Origin: Glaciecola sp.
Lineage (GTDB): Bacteria > Pseudomonadota > Gammaproteobacteria > Enterobacterales > Alteromonadaceae
NCBI GenBank assembly: GCA_029246415.1
Contig: JAQWNF010000011.1
Coordinates: 62,001 to 126,000, forward strand
Direction of reading: 5' to 3'
DNA length: 64,000 nucleotides
The position numbers and the translations under genes were made by a program. Within the stretch, counting starts at the first letter, position 1. Each line of letters opens with the position of its first letter. The notes beneath the pieces are model-generated. The model made no database searches and was not told the DNA's origin. It saw only the letters and a list, made by a program, of their open reading frames with translations. Of this stretch, positions 1 through 9,183 are shown piece by piece.

Positions 1-1
1 T

Positions 2-1789
2 ATTTTTGCACAGGACAGCATTGCTACGCGTGCTGCAGGTTTTGCCAATAACAACGGCTTGTCTGAACTTAATTTGTCAGCAGCATCAGCCGTTGAAGTG
101 ATTCGCGGTCCTGCCAGTGCGATTTATGGCTCAAATGCTGTGCATGGTGTCGTGAACGCAATCAGTGCTGGTGTCGATCAACCCGGTCGTCTACGTTTTT
201 TATATGGTGACAACAATCACATCAATATCGCGACTAAATTTAGCGGTGAACAGTACGCTATCGACTATCAACATGTTAATGATGGTGGATTTCGAGACGA
301 AAGTGATTTTGTTAGCAACAAACTTGATGCCAAATTTGTAAGCCAGTTTTCAGATGCCATTGTCACGACAACGTTCTCAGGGTTTAATCTAGATCAAGAA
401 ACTGCGGGCTTTATTTCATCGGGCAGTAATGGCGATTGTTACACCTCTACTTTGGACGATAATGTTCTATATGAAGATATTGCAGCCATGGCTAAAAACT
501 GTGATCCTGATGCATATCGTCAATGGTCAAGCGTTCGCTGGGCTTCAAAATGGGAGTGGTCACTGGATAATGGTGCTAAATTGGCTCTGACCCCATTTTA
601 TCGAAACAATAGTATGGAGTTTAGGCAGCATTATTTGCCTTCGCGTGCCATTGAAGAAAATAGTCATTCTAGTGTGGGTGTCAAAACCATTTATAGCCAA
701 TCTATTAGCAACGATCTAGAGTTGGTCGCCGGACTTGACCTGGAGTCCACTAATGGCACATTAATTGAAACGCAAGATACCGTAGACAAATACAGCTGGG
801 GTAAAGCCCGCCAACAAGGTCAACACTTTAACTATGAAGTGGATGCGCAAATTATTGCACCATTTTTCCAAGTACAATATCAAGCCAATGAGCAACTGTC
901 CTTAGATGCCAGTCTGCGTTTTGATAATACCCAATACGATTATGATAATTTAATCGCTGATGGAACCACAAAGGCCGACGGAACAAGTTGTACTAAAACC
1001 AATGGCGACCCGATTGCATGTTTGTTTTTACGCCCCGCGGATCGATCTGATGATTTTAGTCACACCTCGGTAAAAGTCGGTGCTAATTACTTACTGACCG
1101 ATACCACCGCCCTATTCGTCTCAGTTGCTTCGGGCTTCAGAGCCCCACAAACCACCGATTTATATCGTCTTCAAAATCAACAAAGCATCGGCACGATTGA
1201 TTCTGAAAGCACTGATAGTATTGAAATTGGCTACCGTCAACAGGCGCAAAATCTGAATTATGAAGTGGTGTGGTACACCATGAAAAAAGATAACTTTTTC
1301 TTCCGCGATGCAGATGGACTAAACGTTACTGATGGTAAAACTACCCATACAGGCCTAGAGATAGGTGTCGATTATCAGGTAAGCCCAACGTTAAATGTTG
1401 GCGTAAATTACTCATTTGCATCTCATGAATACGATTTTGACCGAGCCAGTTCAGATGTTGTCAGTGGTAATGAAATTGATACCGCACCAAGTAATATGGG
1501 TAATGTACAAATTACATGGCAACCGACTGATGCTTTATCTATGGAGCTTGAATGGTTAAATATGGGAACATATTATATAGATCCCGCTAACGAGCATGAA
1601 TATGATGGTCATGATTTAATGCATTTACGTACTAACTATCGCATGAGTGATACCGTAACACTGAGTGCCAATATCGATAACCTTACAGATGAAGCTTATG
1701 CATCAAGAGCAGATTATGCGTTTGGTACCTATCGTTTCTTTGCTGGTCAACCGCGCAATGTGAAAGTTGGCGTCGCAGTTAACTTCTAA
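2..1789 (+). CDS. TonB-dependent outer membrane receptor (5' end cut by window)
   Basis: The reading frame is open from base 2, so the gene begins outside the window; the TTG at 59 is not the real start. The visible part opens inside the plug domain, with the family motif VEVIRGPASAIYGSNAVHGVVN near the left edge, and continues through a beta-barrel ending in a hydrophobic strand with terminal Phe (VGVAVNF), as expected for an outer membrane barrel. Such receptors import scarce ligands using TonB energy. The next gene begins 9 bases downstream with a good ribosome site (AAGGA), so receptor and ABC importer are probably co-transcribed. The ligand cannot be read from sequence; given the neighbours, a metallophore, PQQ or a related cofactor is a reasonable guess. 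Confidence 0.9.
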   Translation: MFAQDSIATRAAGFANNNGLSELNLSAASAVEVIRGPASAIYGSNAVHGVVNAISAGVDQPGRLRFLYGDNNHINIATKFSGEQYAIDYQHVNDGGFRDESDFVSNKLDAKFVSQFSDAIVTTTFSGFNLDQETAGFISSGSNGDCYTSTLDDNVLYEDIAAMAKNCDPDAYRQWSSVRWASKWEWSLDNGAKLALTPFYRNNSMEFRQHYLPSRAIEENSHSSVGVKTIYSQSISNDLELVAGLDLESTNGTLIETQDTVDKYSWGKARQQGQHFNYEVDAQIIAPFFQVQYQANEQLSLDASLRFDNTQYDYDNLIADGTTKADGTSCTKTNGDPIACLFLRPADRSDDFSHTSVKVGANYLLTDTTALFVSVASGFRAPQTTDLYRLQNQQSIGTIDSESTDSIEIGYRQQAQNLNYEVVWYTMKKDNFFFRDADGLNVTDGKTTHTGLEIGVDYQVSPTLNVGVNYSFASHEYDFDRASSDVVSGNEIDTAPSNMGNVQITWQPTDALSMELEWLNMGTYYIDPANEHEYDGHDLMHLRTNYRMSDTVTLSANIDNLTDEAYASRADYAFGTYRFFAGQPRNVKVGVAVNF

Positions 1790-1798
1790 GGAAAATAA

Positions 1799-2884
1799 AT
1801 GAAACGCTCTTTTACCAAGGTGGTATCTATGCTTCGTCAGGCTAGTTTATTTGCCTTAGTTAAGTGTTTGTTGCTCACGCTACTATTTGCAAGTACCTTA
1901 GCGGTAAACGTCCAGGCGCAAGCGCAATCACAAATGCAGGCCCAACAATCAATCAGTGATTTACCTATCATTAGAGTAGGCGTGCTGCAGTTTGGTACAA
2001 TTAATTGGGAAATGGATACCATTATCCATCACGAATTGGACACCCAACGCGGTTTTAGATTAGCCGTGTATCCTTTTGCCAGTAAAAATGCTTCAGCGGT
2101 AGCGCTGCAAAGTGGCTCAGTGGATGTGATCATGACCGACTTATTTTGGGTAAGCCGCCAACGCGGTCAAAACAAACCTTATGTCATCATGCCCACAACG
2201 AAAGCATCAGGTGGAGTGTATACCAATGCTCAGGAGTCTTTTACACAGCTGCTGCAACAGACCGATAGAAGTATCGGTGTGGCTGGTGGCTCTGTAGATA
2301 AAAATTGGTTGTTATTACAAGCCTACGCTAAACAACAAAAACTGGATTTGTTATCACACTTTACGCCTAAATTTGGTGCGCCTCCTTTATTAAACCGCTT
2401 CATGCTAAATAATGAATTAGACGCTAGTATCAATTTTTGGCACTACAATGCTCGATTGAATGCTGCTGGTTTTAGTCTATCCCTACCCGTTACCACTATG
2501 CTGACTAGTCTTGGGATCCAAGCTGATGTTCCCTTACTTGGCTGGGTATTCGATGAGCAATGGGGCAATACGAACAAGAACCTAGTCACTGATTTTTTTA
2601 ACGCTTCTTTTGCTGCAAAAAAACTTCTCCAAACAAGTCCACAAGAGTGGCAACGCATTCGTAGCTTAACCAAGGCCGAAAATGAACAAGTCTTTACCGC
2701 ACTGCAAACTAATTATCCAGATACCTTGTTAACACAATTTACGTCTGAAGAAATCAACGCGACACAACAACTATTTACGGTGTTTGTCGACGTTGGCGGA
2801 CAAGAACTAATGGGCTCTACCACATTTTTTAATGCCGATATTTATTGGTCTGATGCATTACAAGTATGGCAATCACAGCAATAG
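1799..2884 (+). CDS. NitT/TauT-type ABC transporter substrate-binding protein
   Basis: Periplasmic binding protein of 361 residues. The N-terminus has a long signal sequence (basic start, hydrophobic stretch about residues 18-38, then Ala-Gln-rich cleavage region). The mature part begins IIRVGVLQFGTINWEMD and contains a run typical of the SsuA/TauA/NMT1 fold, with ALQSGSVDVIMTDLFWVSRQRG (split around residues 102-123) where these proteins sense ligand-poor and ligand-bound states. Good Shine-Dalgarno (AAGGAAAATAA before ATG). Its stop overlaps the permease start by 19 bases. Ligands of this family include nitrate, sulfonates, thiamine precursors and riboflavin; the sequence does not decide among them. 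Linkage to a TonB receptor suggests a ligand too large or rare for porins. Confidence 0.85.
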   Translation: MKRSFTKVVSMLRQASLFALVKCLLLTLLFASTLAVNVQAQAQSQMQAQQSISDLPIIRVGVLQFGTINWEMDTIIHHELDTQRGFRLAVYPFASKNASAVALQSGSVDVIMTDLFWVSRQRGQNKPYVIMPTTKASGGVYTNAQESFTQLLQQTDRSIGVAGGSVDKNWLLLQAYAKQQKLDLLSHFTPKFGAPPLLNRFMLNNELDASINFWHYNARLNAAGFSLSLPVTTMLTSLGIQADVPLLGWVFDEQWGNTNKNLVTDFFNASFAAKKLLQTSPQEWQRIRSLTKAENEQVFTALQTNYPDTLLTQFTSEEINATQQLFTVFVDVGGQELMGSTTFFNADIYWSDALQVWQSQQ

Positions 2885-3651
2885 CAGACGCTAAAGCGTC
2901 AACACGTTTTACCGAGTCGGCTGCGTTGCTAAAACTCAGTGTATTTTTGTTATTGTTAGTTATTTGGCAGGTATTCGCAGTCATACTCGCACAACCCGAC
3001 TTCCCTACTTTTACGCAAACCTTATCTGCTTTGTACTATCATACAATGACTGGCGATTTACTGGTGAATGTCGGGATCACAGTGACACGTGTTGCTATTA
3101 GTTTTGTCTTAGCAATGTTAATCGGTAGTATATTTGGTATCGCGATGGGTGCACGTGCTTGGTTTAATCAACTGAGTGATAGCTTATTAATTATTTTATT
3201 AAATGTCCCAGCACTCGTGGTGATCATCTTGTCTTATATTTGGATTGGATTGGTCGAGGCAGCCGCAATTACGGCTGTAGTGATCAACAAAATCCCCACT
3301 GTTGCAGTCATGTTACGTGAAGGTGCGCGTACAACCGATCCCAAATTAGCTCAAGTCGCACAAGTATACAATATTCCTTGGTGGCGTTTTATGCGTCAAA
3401 TATATCTGCCTCAGCTTTATCCTTTTATCCTCGCCGCAGCTCGAAATGGCCTCTCGTTGATCTGGAAGATAGTGCTGGTAGTGGAGTTATTAGGCAGAAG
3501 TAATGGTGTTGGATTTGCGTTACACAGTATGTTTCAATTTTTTGATATCGCTGGGATCTTAGCTTATACAATGGCATTTATTGGGGTTGTGTTTATCATT
3601 GAATGGCTTTGCTTTACGCCGTTTGATCGACGTATCCAAAGGGGCCGATAA
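2866..3651 (+). CDS. NitT/TauT-type ABC transporter permease
   Basis: Inner membrane permease of 261 residues with about six hydrophobic segments. The cytoplasmic EAA loop that contacts the ATPase is visible as LREGARTTDPKLAQVAQVYN followed by PQLYPFILAAARNGLSLIWK (about residues 147-200), the SsuC/TauC form of the motif. The start overlaps the end of the binding-protein gene and the stop lies one base before the ATPase start, so the three genes form one translationally coupled importer. Function as the membrane channel of that importer is secure; ligand unknown. Confidence 0.88.
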   Translation: MAITAIADAKASTRFTESAALLKLSVFLLLLVIWQVFAVILAQPDFPTFTQTLSALYYHTMTGDLLVNVGITVTRVAISFVLAMLIGSIFGIAMGARAWFNQLSDSLLIILLNVPALVVIILSYIWIGLVEAAAITAVVINKIPTVAVMLREGARTTDPKLAQVAQVYNIPWWRFMRQIYLPQLYPFILAAARNGLSLIWKIVLVVELLGRSNGVGFALHSMFQFFDIAGILAYTMAFIGVVFIIEWLCFTPFDRRIQRGR

Positions 3652-3652
3652 G

Positions 3653-4432
3653 ATGAGTGCCCTTCGTGTAAACATTACTCAGTTAGCTTACCGAGCATCA
3701 CAACACTCGGCTCTCTCCCAATCCGCGGCCACATCTCAAACTAGCGATTATGTCATCGCGGATATTACTTTGGATATTCAGCATAATGAGTGTGTCTGCA
3801 TTGTAGGGCCATCCGGTTGTGGTAAAACCACCTTATTAAATGCGGTAGCAGGTATTTTAGATACTAATACCAGTGCAAATGTTGAACTAGCGTTTACTAC
3901 TCCCTCACCCACTATAGGGTATATATTTCAAGAGCCTCGCTTGATGCCTTGGCTTACACTATATGAAAATATCGCTTTGGTCATGCCTAAAGCCGATCCT
4001 CGCAAAATCACAGCCATATTAGACGCAGTGGGTTTAACAGCTCAAGCTAATAGTTATCCCAATCACTTATCTGGAGGCATGCAGCGACGCGCCAGTATAG
4101 CGCGTGCATTTATCATTGAGCCTGATATTTTATTGCTCGACGAACCCTTTGTCTCTTTGGATGCACCTACTGCTATGCAGTGTCGCGAGCTATTAATTAG
4201 CTTAGCTAAACGTCACAAAACCACCATTTTATTCGTTACTCATGATTTAAATGAAGCCTTATATCTGGGCGATAGAGTCGTATTTTTATCTCCCAGTCCA
4301 GCCCGAATCATTCACGAGCTTGCTTTAAATAATCTCTATAAAGCTTATGATTCTGCAGCACAAACCAATCTTAAAAGTGAGTTATTTACACGTTTTCCTA
4401 AAATTTTAGAAGGCCAATTATCGAAAGACTAA
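3653..4432 (+). CDS. NitT/TauT-type ABC transporter ATP-binding protein
   Basis: ATPase of 259 residues. Start chosen at ATG 3653 (MSALRVNITQ), one base after the permease stop and preceded by AAAGGGG; an upstream ATG at 3581 lies inside the permease gene and would add 24 residues unlike the family. Walker A is GPSGCGKTT, the Q-loop FQEPRLMPW, the signature LSGGMQRRASIARA, Walker B LLLDEPF, and the switch His is in FVTHDLNEA, all in SsuB/TauB style. It powers the importer encoded by the two preceding genes. Confidence 0.9.
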   Translation: MSALRVNITQLAYRASQHSALSQSAATSQTSDYVIADITLDIQHNECVCIVGPSGCGKTTLLNAVAGILDTNTSANVELAFTTPSPTIGYIFQEPRLMPWLTLYENIALVMPKADPRKITAILDAVGLTAQANSYPNHLSGGMQRRASIARAFIIEPDILLLDEPFVSLDAPTAMQCRELLISLAKRHKTTILFVTHDLNEALYLGDRVVFLSPSPARIIHELALNNLYKAYDSAAQTNLKSELFTRFPKILEGQLSKD

Positions 4433-4452
4433 CACTTCAGTGTTATTTTTTT
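4431..4452 (+). terminator. Likely rho-independent terminator after the ABC operon
   Basis: AACAC/GTGTT stem with a four-base loop followed by a T-rich tract, starting within the stop codon of the ATPase gene. The stem is short, so termination may be partial. Confidence 0.55.
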
Positions 4453-4584
4453 CCTCCTAAAGTGTTACATACCAAGTCTATGTCCAATTAACGTTACAAA
4501 TCAGTAGATTGTGGAATTAATAAAGGAACTAATTCACAGTATTGTGTCATTTCAATAACATAAAACACACATTAGGACGCAATT

Positions 4585-5745
4585 ATGAAACACACTTTCA
4601 CTAAAAGTTTAATCGCTACTGCAATCTTAGCTAGTTCATTTGCTACTCAAGCCGCTGTCGAAATCTATAATAAAGATGGCACGACTTTTTCAGCTGATGG
4701 CTTAATCAATATATTTTATGTCAACAGTAATATCGAAGCGACTAACGCTGCTGGTGCAGTGTCAGAACGTGACCAATCTCGTGTAAAAATGGGATTTTTA
4801 CCAAACAACATTGGTTTTGGTTATGGCAAACAACTAGATGATTTAAAAATTGAAGTACGTTCTTCTTTTTGGGTGAGTGTCAACGATACCGATCTTAATC
4901 GTGGCGCAACAGCACTGGGTACTAATTCCTTAATCGATGTTCGTCAGTTTTACGCCAAATTATCCGGTGACTGGGGCTCGGTAACACTCGGTAAAGATTT
5001 TGGTTTATTTAACCGTACTAACATCTTAGGTGATGAATTGTTATTAGGTTACGGCCAAACATCTGACACCTTCGGTTTAGTTGATGGTGGCAATGTGTCA
5101 TTCGGTAATATTTCTACCGGTTACGTTTATCCTTTCCCGAAAGCACAAATCACTTACCGTTCAAATGATATGAATGGCTTTAATATTGCAGTTGGGATCA
5201 TGGACCCCAACAAAGCGGCTACCGACTCTTCAGAAGATACACCACGTATGGAATTTGAAGCATCTTACGCTGCCGAACTTGACAGTGTTGCCGTCAAAGC
5301 ATGGTTAAACGGTGTATCTCAATCTAGTGAAGTAGCCGGTGTTAGCCAAGACCAATCGGGTTTAGGTTATGGTCTGAATGTAAAATTCTCTGGTTTATCG
5401 TTAACCGCATCAGGATATTCATCTGAAGGCTTAGGTCATGTTGCAGGTCTGGACCATGTGGTTGGTGCAGAGTCAAACGAATCAGATGGTTTCCTACTTC
5501 AGGCTTCTTATACCATGGGAGATAACCGTTTTGTTATTTCGTCGGGTGAAACCGAAAACCTAGATACTGCGAATACCGCTGCAGGGACAACAACACATAA
5601 AAACTTTGCGTTAGGTTACTTCCGCACAGTTCGTCCTGGAGTAATTATGGTTGCAGAATTTAACAACACAGAATCTGAAAATTCAATCACAAGTGTTGCC
5701 GAAGATAATAGTACATTCTCTCTTGGTACCGTTGTGACTTTCTAA
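4585..5745 (+). CDS. Gram-negative general porin (Porin_4 type)
   Basis: Outer membrane porin of 386 residues with a clear signal peptide (MKHTFTKSLIATAILASSFATQA, cleavage after Ala23). The mature protein starts VEIYNKDGTTFSADG, a usual start for gammaproteobacterial trimeric porins, and includes the constriction-loop region after KDFGLFNRTNILGDE (about residue 140). It ends in an aromatic C-terminal strand (FSLGTVVTF), the Bam recognition signal. The gene stands alone between two terminator-like hairpins. It may let small alcohols or their products into the periplasm; that link is inferred only from location. Confidence 0.88.
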   Translation: MKHTFTKSLIATAILASSFATQAAVEIYNKDGTTFSADGLINIFYVNSNIEATNAAGAVSERDQSRVKMGFLPNNIGFGYGKQLDDLKIEVRSSFWVSVNDTDLNRGATALGTNSLIDVRQFYAKLSGDWGSVTLGKDFGLFNRTNILGDELLLGYGQTSDTFGLVDGGNVSFGNISTGYVYPFPKAQITYRSNDMNGFNIAVGIMDPNKAATDSSEDTPRMEFEASYAAELDSVAVKAWLNGVSQSSEVAGVSQDQSGLGYGLNVKFSGLSLTASGYSSEGLGHVAGLDHVVGAESNESDGFLLQASYTMGDNRFVISSGETENLDTANTAAGTTTHKNFALGYFRTVRPGVIMVAEFNNTESENSITSVAEDNSTFSLGTVVTF

Positions 5746-5817
5746 GCTATTTAAATATGTGTGCATTGTTCTTAATAGCTCATTTTAGTTAATTAACAAT
5801 TAATGCTGAAAGTCAGA

Positions 5818-5850
5818 GGGTGCCTATATTAGGCGCCCTTTTTATTTTTA
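5818..5850 (+). terminator. Rho-independent terminator after the porin gene
   Basis: GGGTGCC and GGCGCCC arms (5818-5824 and 5832-5838, one G-U pair) with a seven-base loop, followed by CTTTTTATTTTTA. Strong typical terminator. It lies inside an apparent upstream extension of the response regulator frame, which supports the downstream start at 5931 for that gene. Confidence 0.8.
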
Positions 5851-5930
5851 GATTCAGCAACATTTTGCTGCACAAAAGGTCTCAAATAGTGTTATCATCA
5901 AGCATGTTATTTACTTGTGAAGTAGGTGTT

Positions 5931-6599
5931 ATGTATAAGTTATTAGTGGTCGATGACCACCCAATTTTCAGACAAGCTATTACGGGTATTATTGCAGATA
6001 ATTTCCCTGGCTCTGCATGCCTTGAAGCTGAGTCTATTGAAGCTACCCATACTGTAATTAAAGATAATGACGATATTGATTTGGTGTTATTAGATTTAAA
6101 TATGCCTAGTACATCTGGATTAAATGGGTTACTTGAATTACGCAATGAGTACCCTACTATACCCGTTGTCATTATTTCGGCAGAAAATGAAAAACAACAG
6201 ATTCTACAGACCATTTCTTATGGTGCGGTTGGTTTTATTTCTAAGTCATCCAGTGTTGACACGATTACCAGTTCATTAGAATCTATCTTTAGTGGCAATG
6301 TCTGTTTACCTTCTGATCTGATCCGTGCGCCAATCAAACCGCAGTCAGCATCGTCGAAGAACAAAGACTTTGAAATTTTGCCTGAAAAAATGCAGTTATT
6401 AACTCGCAAAGAACTAATGGTGCTCAAATACTTAACTCAAGGTGAAGCCAATAAATATATTGCATACGAAATGAATATTTCAGAAACCACGGTCAAATCC
6501 CATGTATCTTCAATATTGAAAAAACTCGGGGCGTCTAACCGAGTAAAAGTGGTAGTTGGCAGTGCGAATATTGATTTTGACCAATACCTAAAACGTTAA
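5931..6599 (+). CDS. LuxR-family response regulator (AgmR/ExaE/PedR-like)
   Basis: Two-domain NarL-type regulator of 222 residues. Start chosen at ATG 5931 (MYKLLVVDDH); the longer frame from 5820 runs through a terminator. The receiver has the acidic pocket VVDDH, phosphoacceptor Asp55 in VLLDLNMP and a conserved Lys in GFISKSS. The C-terminal LuxR helix-turn-helix includes LTRKELMVLKYLTQGEANK and ISETTVKSHVSSILKKLG. Regulators of this kind (AgmR/ErbR in P. aeruginosa, PedR1 in P. putida) activate quinoprotein dehydrogenase genes; the location beside a NahK-like kinase and the dehydrogenase cluster supports that role here. The exact partner kinase is inferred. Confidence 0.85.
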   Translation: MYKLLVVDDHPIFRQAITGIIADNFPGSACLEAESIEATHTVIKDNDDIDLVLLDLNMPSTSGLNGLLELRNEYPTIPVVIISAENEKQQILQTISYGAVGFISKSSSVDTITSSLESIFSGNVCLPSDLIRAPIKPQSASSKNKDFEILPEKMQLLTRKELMVLKYLTQGEANKYIAYEMNISETTVKSHVSSILKKLGASNRVKVVVGSANIDFDQYLKR

Positions 6600-6633
6600 A
6601 CCTAAAACGTTCAACGTTCAAACAAAAAATACT

Positions 6634-9183
6634 CTAGCAACATTTATTGAGGCATTGTTGCATAGTCATCCGTAACTTGAGTGGTTTGACCGGCTTGTTG
6701 AGCAACAAAATATCATTCGCTTTACATTGTTCTTGAAGTTCCTGAGAGTAGTTAGCAGAAATCATGATAGTCGGTAATGCTAACGTTCTTAATTGATTAA
6801 TGTGTTGCGCGACCATTATACCCGTTTGTTCATTATCCAAATGGTAGTCAACGAGTAATAGATCACACTCACCTTCTTGCAGATCAACAGTATCGCATAA
6901 CACATCTAACGATGTCGCCGTTTCAACTTCACAGCCCCATTGCGATAATAAGGTTTGCATCGCATCACAAATCGCAGGATCGTTATCAACCATCCAAACA
7001 ACCGCGCCGGATAACTCTTGGTTAAACATAGCAGGTTGCGATTGATATTTTACACGCTCTGGTTTGTCTACGATTGGTAAACTCACCGAGAAACAAGAGC
7101 CTCTTCCGTATTCTGAAACAACATTAATATCATGTGCTAATACTTTGGCCATTTTATCAACAATTGCCAGGCCTAAACCTAAACTTTGTTGCGCCTGAAC
7201 TGCCCCTTTTAAACGTTTAAACTCTTTAAAAATTTCTTTTAAGTTATCCGCTTCAATACCCACACCTGTATCCCAAACTTGGATCTCAATTTGGCCGTTA
7301 CGCCGACGACAACCCAAGGTTACTTTCTTGCCTCTGGCATAGCGCACTGCATTGGATAAATAATTTCGTAAAATACGGGCGAGTAATAAACTATCCGATT
7401 GAACATACACATTTGTCGGAATAAACGTAAAATCAATATCGTGCACTAGGGATATTTTTTGGTAATCAGCGGAAATATTTTCTAATAATGAGTTCAAAGC
7501 AAACACTTGTTTATCGGGTTTAATAACTCCTGCATCCAGTTTAGAAATATCAACCAATGTCACAATAAGATTTTCTAAATCAGTTAATGAGCTTTTTATC
7601 GAGTTTAACAACGGTTTTTCGGTTGCTTCAAAATCCCCAAGTAAAGAGGCGGCAAATAACTGCGCTGCATTTAATGGTTGCAGTAGATCGTGAGACACCG
7701 CAGCTAAGAATTTAGATTTGGATTCTGTTGCAGATTTCGCTTCTTGCATCGCCAGCGATAAGCGCTGCTGCGCAGCACGACGATTTTCAACCTCATTTTC
7801 TAAGGCTTGTGTACGGGTTTGCACGCGCTGCTCGAGTTCAAAGTTAGCATCTTGTAGGGCTTGAGCGGCATTAATTCGTTCGGTGACATCATTGATTAGC
7901 ACAAAGAAACCAAGCACTTCACCGCTATCAGTCTTGTTTGGGACATAAGATTTTAGCAAAAAGTAGTCGTTACCATCAGCACTGGTCTCTTTACTTTCAA
8001 ACGAAACCGTTTCACCATCAAGTGCGCGATTAACGTATATCTCTATGCGTTCATAATCATCAAACAATTTACTTTGTTCAAGATTTTGACCAACCAAATC
8101 CCCTACCTCACCACCATACCATTGATTATAAACTTTGTTCGTAAACATAAATTGCTTGTTATTATTTACATAGGCAATCATCGCAGGAACATTATCAGTG
8201 ATGGTGCGTAACCAATTTTCACTTTCTTTTATCGACTGTTCATATTGATGTTGCTCGGTAATATCTGACAAGGTAATGATACTTTTGCCGTCATTAAGAT
8301 AGTGACGATGCACATCAATGACCATACCGTTAGTTAGTTCTTGAATATGATAATGAGTATGTTGATTGGCATCCAAATACACTTCGGTAATACTGGCAAA
8401 GTCCTGTAACTGAGTGACATGTTGAATAGCCTCATGGGATAATCCACAAAACTGTTCAAATTGTGCGTTCCATACCTCAGGGATATCATCTTTATTCAGC
8501 AACAACACCCCTTGCGATAAGTTATCTATGAGATCTTGTAATAACTTGTTTTTTTGTGCAATAGCACGTTCATAACGTTGCAGTTCGGCTTGTTTGACAT
8601 GCGTAATATCAGTAAATAACAGTACCATGCCGCCATCTTGGATGCGCCTTTCGGTAAGTTGATACCAGCGCCCATTATTGAGATGATAGACCGAATTGTT
8701 ATCATCACTATTCGGGGTGACACTTAAAATAATCCCTTTGGTTTTACCTAGTGACTTTAACTCATAATAATTAGATCCAACCAATGAGGTCATATCAGTA
8801 TTTTGCCAAAACCGAATAAAATTAGAGTTTTGAAAGATAATATTACCTTGATCATCCAGCAATACAAATGCTTCTGAAATACTTTCGATGGCATCAATAA
8901 AGCGTTGCCGAAACAAGTTTGCTTCTTTGTTAGCGTCAGATAATCGATGGTTCAATCCTTGCAATTTAGCTAATGCTTCATTCAATTCATGGGTTTTGAG
9001 ATTAACTTGCAACGCCAAGTGGACTGAGTTTTCAAATGCAGAATATGCAGCGTTGTTACCCGGCCCCTCCTCAATTCTGAAAATGAGTGCATCATTAATT
9101 TTCTGGAGTTTCGTATTTTGTGCTTTGAGATAGGCAATTTCATCTTGAGCTGACATAAATACAGGAGGCAGTTGCTCACTCAT
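6634..9183 (-). CDS. nahK: NahK/ErcS'-like PAS hybrid sensor histidine kinase
   Basis: Soluble multi-PAS hybrid kinase, 849 residues from the start chosen here. The ATG at 9183 is preceded by AGGA five bases away and overlaps the NosP stop; a GTG at 9195 is the alternative. No membrane segments are seen. Order: N-terminal coiled coil, three or four PAS domains (about 85-440), a coiled coil, HisKA with phospho-His498 (AVSHDLLQPLN), HATPase_c (DTGVGIEADN, GLGLAIVDKMA), then a receiver with phospho-Asp779 (LLLVDYHLD). This architecture and the overlap with a FIST gene match NosP-associated kinases such as P. aeruginosa PA1976, which is also linked to ethanol-oxidation control. NO inhibition of this kinase is inferred from the family. 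Confidence 0.85.
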   Translation of the reverse strand: MSEQLPPVFMSAQDEIAYLKAQNTKLQKINDALIFRIEEGPGNNAAYSAFENSVHLALQVNLKTHELNEALAKLQGLNHRLSDANKEANLFRQRFIDAIESISEAFVLLDDQGNIIFQNSNFIRFWQNTDMTSLVGSNYYELKSLGKTKGIILSVTPNSDDNNSVYHLNNGRWYQLTERRIQDGGMVLLFTDITHVKQAELQRYERAIAQKNKLLQDLIDNLSQGVLLLNKDDIPEVWNAQFEQFCGLSHEAIQHVTQLQDFASITEVYLDANQHTHYHIQELTNGMVIDVHRHYLNDGKSIITLSDITEQHQYEQSIKESENWLRTITDNVPAMIAYVNNNKQFMFTNKVYNQWYGGEVGDLVGQNLEQSKLFDDYERIEIYVNRALDGETVSFESKETSADGNDYFLLKSYVPNKTDSGEVLGFFVLINDVTERINAAQALQDANFELEQRVQTRTQALENEVENRRAAQQRLSLAMQEAKSATESKSKFLAAVSHDLLQPLNAAQLFAASLLGDFEATEKPLLNSIKSSLTDLENLIVTLVDISKLDAGVIKPDKQVFALNSLLENISADYQKISLVHDIDFTFIPTNVYVQSDSLLLARILRNYLSNAVRYARGKKVTLGCRRRNGQIEIQVWDTGVGIEADNLKEIFKEFKRLKGAVQAQQSLGLGLAIVDKMAKVLAHDINVVSEYGRGSCFSVSLPIVDKPERVKYQSQPAMFNQELSGAVVWMVDNDPAICDAMQTLLSQWGCEVETATSLDVLCDTVDLQEGECDLLLVDYHLDNEQTGIMVAQHINQLRTLALPTIMISANYSQELQEQCKANDILLLNKPVKPLKLRMTMQQCLNKCC

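Noticed and set aside
5820-5930. N-terminal extension of the LuxR response regulator
   Set aside because: The extension starts in the porin terminator and adds residues not found in the family; ATG 5931 gives a standard receiver start.
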